Positions 1-5,128 of a stretch of 9,384 bases of DNA are shown here, one piece after another. Made by a program: the position numbers and the translations under genes. Location: positions 1-9,384 of the forward strand of contig JAIROE010000355.1 in the NCBI GenBank assembly GCA_031257715.1, in the 5' to 3' direction. The notes beneath the pieces are model-generated. The model saw nothing but the letters and a program-made list of their open reading frames with translations, made no database searches and was not told the DNA's origin. The first letter of the stretch is position 1, and every line of letters begins with the position of its first letter. The DNA comes from Treponema sp. (lineage in GTDB: Bacteria; Spirochaetota; Spirochaetia; Treponematales; Breznakiellaceae).

Positions 1-588
1 CTTCAGGAGCGGGGCGCTTGTCACCGACATCGCGGGGACAAGGGGAACATCGTCCGCGCGGCGGAACGGTTCCGCCCCGATGTTGATTTCATTCCCGGCC
101 ACCCCATGGCGGGATCGGAAAAAGGCGGCTTCGCCAACGCGGAGCGCTGCGACTTCCGGGGGAAAAATTACATCCTTACCCCCCTCAAAAGAAACAAACC
201 GGAGAACCTCGCTTTTTTGAAGGATCTGATACGCCGCATGGGTTTTGGCCGCGTCACCGAAACGACGGCGGAAGATCACGACAGGAAGATAGCCTTTACG
301 AGCCAGCTCTGCCACGTTATCGCCGCGGCCCTCATAGACTGCGAGGACGACACCGCCATTACCCGCTTCGGCGGGGGGAGCTTCGAGGACCTTACCCGCA
401 TCGCCATGCTCAACGCGCCGATGTGGACGGAGCTTTTCATCGAAAACAGAACGGCTCTTGCCGGGCGTATACGGCAGTTTGAAAGGAGCCTTGAACTTAT
501 TGGGGACCTCATCGCCAAAGGCGACGCGCCCGCGCTTGAGCATGCGCTGTGCAGGGTGCGTGACAGAAGGAGCGCGATGAACGGCTGA
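1..588 (+). CDS. tyrA: Prephenate dehydrogenase, 3' part, with an apparent frameshift near position 37
   Basis: This enzyme converts prephenate to 4-hydroxyphenylpyruvate with NAD in tyrosine synthesis, in the cytoplasm. The gene enters from the left, so its start is not visible. From about position 40 one frame gives KGNIVRAAE, then the family signature GHPMAGSEKGGF (97-132, with the active-site His and Ser region). TSQLCHVIAAAL and GGSFEDLTRIAMLNAPMW follow, both typical of the helical C-terminal domain. Before position 37 the expected family sequence SGALVTDIAG is in the next frame (from base 2). The two frames join if one base is missing in the G run at 34-37; a fifth G would give VTDIAGDKGNIV. 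This may be a sequencing or assembly error or a real mutation. The ATG at 106 is an internal methionine of the motif and not a credible start. The gene converges with the flavin oxidoreductase on the other strand, with a 28-base gap. Family assignment is firm; whether the gene is intact is open. Confidence 0.88.
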   Translation, partial: LQERGACHRHRGDKGNIVRAAERFRPDVDFIPGHPMAGSEKGGFANAERCDFRGKNYILTPLKRNKPENLAFLKDLIRRMGFGRVTETTAEDHDRKIAFTSQLCHVIAAALIDCEDDTAITRFGGGSFEDLTRIAMLNAPMWTELFIENRTALAGRIRQFERSLELIGDLIAKGDAPALEHALCRVRDRRSAMNG

Positions 589-600
589 TGCGTGCGCCCC

Positions 601-612
601 GGATCATGATCC
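601..612. other. Palindrome between convergent tyrA and flavin oxidoreductase genes
   Basis: GGATCATGATCC is a perfect 12-bp palindrome in the 28-base gap between the two convergent stop codons. Flanking C and G bases could extend it imperfectly with a one-base bulge. It sits where a shared terminator would be expected, but there is no T tract on either strand and the RNA stem would be only about four pairs with a tetraloop, so terminator function is doubtful. Confidence 0.25.
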
Positions 613-616
613 CGGT

Positions 617-1693
617 TTACAGCGCCTGCCGCCGTACCCTCTTTCGTGCGGGGCAGTCGTCAAGCGCGCGCCTGAACCACCTGCAGGTGCGGCAGCGGAG
701 GCAGCGCGAAGGCTCTTTTCCCTGCTCGGTCTTTTTTACCCAGTCATAGTCGGCAAGCATGTTCCGGGCATAGGCGGCAAAATCCGCCAGCCCTCCGTTG
801 ATGAGTATCTTGCCCTTTTCAATGGTCCCGACACTGTTGGACGCGATGACCGGAATGGATACACGTTTCTTTATTTCTATGGCCGTATACACACAGGAAT
901 TGAATTCGACATATTTTTCGGGAACGGGAATATTTTCACCAAGCGCCCCCGTGGAAATGTCAAGAATATCGCATCCCGAGTCTTCAAAAATTTTCGCAAG
1001 GGCGATGCCGTCTTCGAGGGCGGGACTGGCCCCGCCGTACCGTATTCCAATGATAAAATCGTCTCCGCATTCGGCCCGTATTCTTTTCATGATGCGGGTT
1101 ACGATACGCGCCCTGTTTTCGTCGCCGCCGCCGTATTCGTCGCCGCGTTTGTTGGTAGCGGAAGAAAGGAACCAACTCAAAAGAAAACCGTGGGCCCCGT
1201 GCAGTTCCACGCCGTCAATGCCGGCCTTCTTGAGGCGCAGGGCGGCGGCGGCAAACTGATCTTCTATTTCGGGAATTTCAGATGCGTCAAGTTCACGCAT
1301 CTTGAGTTTTGCCCGTTTTACGCGGCCTGAAATATCGGCCGGGACGGGGCAGGGGACAAGCGGCTCCCCGGTGACGGACTTGATTCCCGCGTGGTTGATC
1401 TGCACGATGACAGGCGCCCCTTCGGCATGGCAGATACCGGCAAGCTTTTCATAACCCGCAATGAAACTGTCGGACCAGATGCCAAGCTGACTTTCGGTAA
1501 GCCTGGCGTCGGGATTGACCGCCGACGCCTCGCTTATGATGAAGCCCGCCCCGCCTTTGGCAATATGCCGGTAATGATCCAGATGACGCTCCGACATTTC
1601 GCCGTCTTTGGACCAGCCGAAACAGACCACCGCCGGAAACACGACGCGGTTTTTGAGAAGCCTTCCCTTAAAGCGGCATTTTTCGAATATCAT
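617..1693 (-). CDS. NADH:flavin oxidoreductase, Old Yellow Enzyme family, with C-terminal Cys cluster
   Basis: Predicted 358-residue FMN-binding TIM-barrel oxidoreductase, probably reducing activated C=C bonds; the substrate is unknown. Family marks are [19 protein letters not shown] at the N-terminus, VQINHAG (98-103), [16 protein letters not shown] (162-177, with the substrate-binding His pair H165 and H168), [14 protein letters not shown] (181-194) and a C-terminal phosphate-binding region ending [10 protein letters not shown]. The usual catalytic Tyr of H-x-A-H/N-G-Y is Phe (F170). After the barrel lie C331, C334, C337 and C347, resembling the 4Fe-4S site of 2,4-dienoyl-CoA reductase (FadH), but the FAD/NADPH Rossmann domains of FadH are absent. 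I chose the ATG at 1693 because the family alignment begins there and it overlaps the leuS stop as ATGA. An upstream ATG at 1765 would add 24 unrelated residues inside leuS. No Shine-Dalgarno sequence is visible, so translation probably depends on leuS (re-initiation). Confidence 0.88.
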   Translation of the reverse strand: MIFEKCRFKGRLLKNRVVFPAVVCFGWSKDGEMSERHLDHYRHIAKGGAGFIISEASAVNPDARLTESQLGIWSDSFIAGYEKLAGICHAEGAPVIVQINHAGIKSVTGEPLVPCPVPADISGRVKRAKLKMRELDASEIPEIEDQFAAAALRLKKAGIDGVELHGAHGFLLSWFLSSATNKRGDEYGGGDENRARIVTRIMKRIRAECGDDFIIGIRYGGASPALEDGIALAKIFEDSGCDILDISTGALGENIPVPEKYVEFNSCVYTAIEIKKRVSIPVIASNSVGTIEKGKILINGGLADFAAYARNMLADYDWVKKTEQGKEPSRCLRCRTCRWFRRALDDCPARKRVRRQAL

Positions 1694-4137
1694 GGCGTTA
1701 CGACAATGTTTACAAGCCGGCCGGGCACGGTGACAATCCTGACGATGGATTTGCCGGCCGTCCATTTAAGAACTCCCGGCAGCCGGAGGGCGGTTTCTTC
1801 AAGCGTTTCCTTTCCCGCATCCGGGGCGGCGCCGAACCTGTCCCGTATTTTTCCGTTTACCTGAACCACGATGACGGCCTCCTCATCGGCGGCGAGTTTT
1901 TCATCCCAAAGCGGCCACTCCGCCCTTGACACCGATTCCCTGTGCCCCAGCTTTGCCCACAGTTCCTCTCCCAGATGGGGAGCATAGGCGCTCAGCATGA
2001 TCACAAACGGTTCCCAGAGGGAAAGGGGAATGCCGTTCAGTTTTGCAAGTTCCGCCGAATATATCATCATCTGACTTATTGCGGTGTTGAAATCAAGCGT
2101 TTCGGTATCACGGCTTACTTTTTTGATGGTCTTGTGCAGCAGCGACACCATCTCTTTCGGCGCCGCGGCATCCTCCGCCGGTTTTTCCCCGATGGCCCAA
2201 AGCCTGTCCAGAAACCGCGACACGCCGACAAGCCCCGCCGTAAGCCACGGCTTGGTGACCTCAAGGGGCCCCATGAACATCTCGTAGACCCGCATCGAAT
2301 CCGCGCCGTATTCCCGTATGATGTCGTCGGGATTAATCACGTTCCCCCGGCTCTTGCTCATCTTTTGATTGTCTTCGCCGAGTATCATCCCCTGATTGAC
2401 AAGCCGCCTGAAAGGCTCGTCGGTATTGACCAGCCCCAGATCGTAAAGGACCTTGTGCCAGAAGCGGCTGTAAAGGAGGTGAAGCACGGCGTGTTCCACG
2501 CCTCCGACATAAAGATCTACCGGCGCCCAGTAGTCTATCCTGTCCCGCGACGCGAACGCCCCGTCGTTTGTGTTGTCCAGATAGCGGAGGTAATACCAGC
2601 AGGAACCGGCCCACTGCGGCATGGTGTTGGTTTCCCTTTTCGCCGGGCCCCCGCACCGGGGGCATGTCGTATTCACCCAGTCCTCCACGAGGCCAAGAGG
2701 GGATTCGCCCGTACCCGACGGCACAAACGACGTTACCTCCGGAAGGCGGAGGGGAAGCTCACTTTCCGGAAGGGGGACAATCGGCGAACCGTACGCCTCC
2801 CCGCAGTGCGGGCAGTGAACCACGGGAATCGGCTCCCCCCAGTAACGCTGCCGGCTGAAGATCCAGTCCCGCAGTTTGTAGTTTACCGCGCGTTTGCCAA
2901 GACCCCGCTCCTTGAGCCACCCGGTTATCTTTTCCCCGGCCTCGGAAGAAGGAAGCCCGCTGAAAGGGCCCGAATTGACCGACCAGCCCTCCGCGGTAAA
3001 AACCCCCGTGAGCGGCGCCGCCCCCCCGCCGGGGGGAACATCCGAAACAACCCGCAGTACGGGAAGGGCGAAAACCCCGGCGAACTCCCAGTCGCGTTCG
3101 TCATGGGCGGGAACAGCCATGATCGCCCCCGTGCCGTATGAAATGAGGACATAATCGGCAATCCAGACGGGGATCTTTTTTCCGTTTACAGGATTGACGG
3201 CGTATGCGCCCGAGAAGACGCCCGTCTTTTCCCTGGCAAGATCGGTGCGCTCCAGATCGCTTTTTTTCGCCGCGGCCTCAACATAGGCTTGGACCGCGGC
3301 CTTCTGTTCCGCCGTGACGATCTTTGCGATGAGGGGATGCTCCGGGGCAAGCACCATATAGGTAGCGCCGAAGAGGGTATCCGGCCGCGTGGTGTATATC
3401 TCAAGAACCTCCGTGAACCCGTCCAGGGCGAATGTTACATTGGCCCCTTCTGAACGGCCTATCCAGTTCCGCTGCATAAGCTTCACCGGTTCGGGCCAGT
3501 CAAGATCGTCCAGCCCCGAAAGGAGCCGTTCGGCATAGGCGGTAATCCTGAGCGTCCACTGCCGTATCCGCTTTCGGGTAACCCTGGTGCCGCAGCGCTC
3601 GCAGAGCCCGTCCCTGACTTCCTCGTTGGCAAGCCCCGTCTTGCAGGAAGGGCAAAAATTGATGGGACTTTCGGCCTCGTAGGCAAGGCCCTTTTCAAAG
3701 AGTTTGAGGAAGATCCACTGCGTCCATTTGTAATAGGCCGGATCGGAAGTATCGACCTCCCGGTCCCAGTCGTAAGAAAAACCCAGCGCCTTTATCTGGG
3801 AACGGAATTTGGCGATGTTTGCCGCGGTAGTTACCGCCGGATGTGTTCCCGTCTTGATTGCGTAGTTTTCGGCCGGAAGCCCGAAGGCATCGAAACCCAT
3901 GGGATGCAGCACGTTGAAGCCCTTCATCCGCAGATACCGGCAGTAAATATCCGTGGCGGTGTAGCCTTCCGGATGGCCGACATGAAGCCCCTGCGCCGAA
4001 GGATAGGGAAACATGTCCAGCACATAACGGCGCTTTTCCCGGGGACAGGACGGATCTTCAACGGCCCTGAACGTCTTGTGATCTTCCCAGTATTTCTGCC
4101 ATTTTGGTTCTATTTCCGCAAAGGGATACTTCGCCAT
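1690..4137 (-). CDS. leuS: Leucyl-tRNA synthetase
   Basis: Charges tRNA-Leu with leucine in the cytoplasm; an essential class Ia synthetase. The 815 residues are a normal bacterial length. Visible parts are the HIGH-type motif HVGH (52-55), a four-Cys zinc knuckle (C162, C165, C179, C182), the CP1 editing domain with [10 protein letters not shown] (248-257) and [15 protein letters not shown] (335-349), a second Cys set (C442, C445, C492, C495), the [14 protein letters not shown] stretch (509-522), KMSKSRGN (592-599) and the anticodon-binding C-terminal region. The editing-site motifs are present, so proofreading is probably retained. Residues 367-375 contain a PPGGGAAPL stretch that looks like a low-complexity insertion. 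The start is preceded by a GGGGAG-type ribosome site on the minus strand (about 4147-4152) and by a good promoter at 4182-4211. The stop overlaps the next gene as ATGA. Confidence 0.97.
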   Translation of the reverse strand: MAKYPFAEIEPKWQKYWEDHKTFRAVEDPSCPREKRRYVLDMFPYPSAQGLHVGHPEGYTATDIYCRYLRMKGFNVLHPMGFDAFGLPAENYAIKTGTHPAVTTAANIAKFRSQIKALGFSYDWDREVDTSDPAYYKWTQWIFLKLFEKGLAYEAESPINFCPSCKTGLANEEVRDGLCERCGTRVTRKRIRQWTLRITAYAERLLSGLDDLDWPEPVKLMQRNWIGRSEGANVTFALDGFTEVLEIYTTRPDTLFGATYMVLAPEHPLIAKIVTAEQKAAVQAYVEAAAKKSDLERTDLAREKTGVFSGAYAVNPVNGKKIPVWIADYVLISYGTGAIMAVPAHDERDWEFAGVFALPVLRVVSDVPPGGGAAPLTGVFTAEGWSVNSGPFSGLPSSEAGEKITGWLKERGLGKRAVNYKLRDWIFSRQRYWGEPIPVVHCPHCGEAYGSPIVPLPESELPLRLPEVTSFVPSGTGESPLGLVEDWVNTTCPRCGGPAKRETNTMPQWAGSCWYYLRYLDNTNDGAFASRDRIDYWAPVDLYVGGVEHAVLHLLYSRFWHKVLYDLGLVNTDEPFRRLVNQGMILGEDNQKMSKSRGNVINPDDIIREYGADSMRVYEMFMGPLEVTKPWLTAGLVGVSRFLDRLWAIGEKPAEDAAAPKEMVSLLHKTIKKVSRDTETLDFNTAISQMMIYSAELAKLNGIPLSLWEPFVIMLSAYAPHLGEELWAKLGHRESVSRAEWPLWDEKLAADEEAVIVVQVNGKIRDRFGAAPDAGKETLEETALRLPGVLKWTAGKSIVRIVTVPGRLVNIVVTP

Positions 4138-4181
4138 TTCCCGACTCCCCGGAGCTCACCCGCCAGTATTCTTCCGCACCC

Positions 4182-4211
4182 ATCATACACCGCATGAACC
4201 GTTTCTTTCAA
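4182..4211 (-). promoter_or_regulatory. Predicted sigma-70-type promoter of leuS
   Basis: On the minus strand TTGAAA (4211-4206) is followed after 18 bases by TATGAT (4187-4182), matching the sigma-70 consensus at five of six bases in each box. Transcription would start near 4175, giving a leader of roughly 38 bases before the leuS ATG. No tRNA-like T-box sequence fits in so short a leader. Predicted by eye only. Confidence 0.6.
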
Positions 4212-4245
4212 GGGCAATCCGCCCGGCCTTTAAGGCAATGGCCCT

Positions 4246-4313
4246 GGCCCGAAGAAAGCCTGGAGTTTCGGCTCTGCCGAAGTTCCCCGGTTAAACGGCG
4301 CAGCCGTTTAACC
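4246..4313. repeat. Paired-hairpin repeat, copy 1
   Basis: A 68-base element in the leuS/nitroreductase divergent region, repeated at 4351-4418. After a shared GGCCYGAAGAAAGCCT lead-in it forms two tandem hairpins separated by CC. The first (4262-4286) has 11 pairs around a TCT loop, two of them G-T wobbles. The second (4289-4313) is GGTTAAACGGC, loop GCA, and the exact complement, 11 perfect pairs. Neither hairpin is followed by a T run, so these do not look like ordinary terminators. The element resembles REP/BIME-type extragenic palindromes, but I do not recognise a named family. Confidence 0.85.
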
Positions 4314-4350
4314 ATGGCCGGAACAAAAAAGCCATGGCCCGGAAAAGAAA

Positions 4351-4418
4351 GGCCTGAAGAAAGCCTGGAGTTTCGGCTCTGCCGAAACTCCCCGGTCAAA
4401 CGCCGCAGCCGTTTGACC
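4351..4418. repeat. Paired-hairpin repeat, copy 2
   Basis: Second copy, exactly 105 bases downstream of copy 1 with six differences. Hairpin 1 (4367-4391) has 11 Watson-Crick pairs; the two wobbles of copy 1 are normal pairs here. Hairpin 2 (4394-4418) keeps ten of eleven pairs, with one C-C mismatch near the loop. The T-A pair 4292/4310 of copy 1 is a C-G pair (4397/4415) here, a compensatory change. The 37 bases between the copies contain two further CCATGGCC-type words (4312-4319 and 4332-4339) but no gene. The copy ends 36 bases before the nitroreductase start. Confidence 0.85.
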
Positions 4419-4421
4419 CTG

Positions 4422-4448
4422 TTCAAAAGAATGAAAAGGCTGTATAGT
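4422..4448 (+). promoter_or_regulatory. Possible promoter of the nitroreductase gene
   Basis: TATAGT at 4443-4448 is a reasonable -10 box. The best -35 is TTCAAA at 4422-4427 with a short 15-base spacer; TTGACC at 4413-4418 (the end of repeat copy 2) is better in sequence but 24 bases away. A start point 6-7 bases after the -10 falls on or next to the ATG at 4455, so the message might be leaderless. Weak evidence. Confidence 0.35.
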
Positions 4449-4454
4449 GGGGGC

Positions 4455-4973
4455 ATGAACGCCATATTTGAGCGCCGTTCGGTGCGCAGTTTCCTGTCCA
4501 AAGCGGTGGAAAAGGACAAGATCGAGCGTGTTGTGAAGGCGGCTTTTGAAGCGCCTTCTGCCCATAACCGCCGGTCGTGGGAATTCCTTGTCGTGACGGC
4601 AAAGGAAGATCTCGCCGCCATAGGGAGCATGAGCCCCTACGCCAAAATGTGCCCCGGAGCGGCGGCGGCCATAGTTCCCTGCGCCAATCTTGGGGCGGGG
4701 AAGGACCCCGCTTCGGAAAGGCCGGATGCCTGGTGGGTTCAGGATCTTGCCGCGGCCACGGAGAACATCCTCGTGCAGATTACGTGTGAGGGTTTGGGCG
4801 GCGTATGGCTGGGCTGGTATCCGGACATGGACCGCGTGGCGGCCCTTTCCTTGCGGTTCGGTCTTCCTTCCCATATAACGCCTTTTTCGGTCGTTGCCCT
4901 GGGTTATCCCGCGGCGCCGGCCGTCCTCAAGGACCGTTATGATCCCTCCAAAGTCCATTACGGCGTTTGGTAG
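4455..4973 (+). CDS. Nitroreductase-family FMN oxidoreductase
   Basis: Predicted 172-residue flavoprotein of the nitroreductase superfamily. Members are usually dimeric NAD(P)H-dependent FMN enzymes reducing nitro compounds, quinones or flavins; the substrate here cannot be read from sequence. Marks are the FMN-phosphate-binding RRSVRSF (7-13), PSAHNRRSWEFLVV (34-47), DLAAATENILVQITCEGLGGVWLGW (97-121) and VALGYP (147-152). The C-terminal end, RYDPSKVHYGVW, is typical of the short forms found in anaerobes. The same frame is open back to 4104 through the repeats and into leuS antisense, but homology begins only at the ATG at 4455. GTGGGGG directly before the ATG is a poor ribosome site (almost no spacing). 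There is no obvious terminator after the gene. The iron operon starts from its own promoter 30 bases downstream, so co-regulation is possible but not shown. Confidence 0.9.
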   Translation: MNAIFERRSVRSFLSKAVEKDKIERVVKAAFEAPSAHNRRSWEFLVVTAKEDLAAIGSMSPYAKMCPGAAAAIVPCANLGAGKDPASERPDAWWVQDLAAATENILVQITCEGLGGVWLGWYPDMDRVAALSLRFGLPSHITPFSVVALGYPAAPAVLKDRYDPSKVHYGVW

Positions 4974-5002
4974 ACAAAAAAGCGGTTTTATGGGAAATAT
5001 GC

Positions 5003-5032
5003 TTGACAAGAAAAGTTAGTTAATGCTATCTT
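5003..5032 (+). promoter_or_regulatory. Predicted promoter of the iron-uptake operon
   Basis: TTGACA (5003-5008) matches the -35 consensus exactly. After 18 bases comes TATCTT (5027-5032), preceded by TG at 5024-5025 as in extended -10 promoters. The start point should be near 5039, giving a leader of about 90 bases. The -35 is the best promoter box seen in the window. Confidence 0.6.
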
Positions 5033-5033
5033 T
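5012..5033. promoter_or_regulatory. Operator-like dyad over the -10 of the iron operon
   Basis: A 22-bp imperfect inverted repeat of the form AAAG-n-TAG-n6-CTA-n-CTTT; seven of the eight outer pairs match. It lies in the spacer and over the -10, the classic place for a repressor. Metal-dependent repressors of the DtxR/TroR and Fur types bind dyads of about this size, and TAG/CTA arms occur in the DtxR consensus, but the fit to any known box is partial. The regulator is unknown. Confidence 0.45.
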
Positions 5034-5041
5034 CGGTACAT

Positions 5042-5110
5042 GCCGGGATGTCCGGCGCGGTGTTTTTCAGCTGAAATGTTAGCCCTGACATACTGCGGCG
5101 GGATGTCGGG
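5042..5110 (+). promoter_or_regulatory. Structured leader of the iron operon
   Basis: Three symmetric elements lie in the predicted leader. GCCGG/CCGGC has a five-base loop (5042-5056). TTTCAGCTGAAA is a perfect 12-bp palindrome (5065-5076). An eight-pair stem joins 5084-5091 to 5103-5110 with one G-U pair and ends seven bases before the GGGGAGG ribosome site. CGGGATGTC occurs twice (5044-5052 and 5099-5107), so the second copy could pair alternatively. It matches no riboswitch class I know. Function is not shown. Confidence 0.35.
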
Positions 5111-5116
5111 ACACGT

Positions 5117-5123
5117 GGGGAGG
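5117..5123 (+). promoter_or_regulatory. Ribosome binding site fixing the GTG start of ftr1
   Basis: GGGGAGG lies five bases before the GTG at 5129. The signal peptide begins at that codon and no ATG in the same frame lies nearby upstream, so the GTG start is well supported. Confidence 0.75.
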
Positions 5124-5128
5124 TAATT

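Larger units (their letters stand above)
5040..5126 (+). other. 28-codon reading frame spanning the iron-operon leader
   Basis: ATG at 5040 opens a 28-codon frame that contains three Cys codons (4, 8 and 19) and stops with TAA at 5124-5126, immediately after the ftr1 Shine-Dalgarno sequence and two bases before the ftr1 GTG. The ATG lies at the predicted transcription start, so it would be leaderless; there is no ribosome site. The position is suggestive of a leader peptide, but a frame of this size arises often by chance. Confidence 0.2.

Noticed and set aside
106..588. Complete small gene starting at ATG 106
   Set aside because: The ATG is the Met inside the conserved GHPMAGS motif of prephenate dehydrogenase, and the frame continues upstream to the window edge.
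1694..1765. Longer start for the flavin oxidoreductase at 1765
   Set aside because: The extra 24 residues overlap leuS and do not fit the family N-terminus; the ATGA overlap at 1693 is more plausible.
1942..3141. Long plus-strand open frame of 399 codons opposite leuS
   Set aside because: It lies entirely antisense to leuS, its translation is rich in Arg, Pro and His with no recognisable domain, and it is explained by the GC-rich codon usage of leuS.
4246..4418. CRISPR array or tandem terminators
   Set aside because: There are only two copies, each long and internally palindromic twice, with no regular spacers and no T runs after the stems.
4104..4454. N-terminal extension of the nitroreductase frame back to an ATG at 4104
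   Set aside because: The extension runs antisense through the leuS 5' end and through both hairpin repeats, giving a duplicated basic peptide. Family homology starts only at 4455.
4974..4990. Intrinsic terminator after the nitroreductase (A run, GCGG, T run)
   Set aside because: The A and T runs flank only a four-base GC segment that is not self-complementary, so no stable stem forms.
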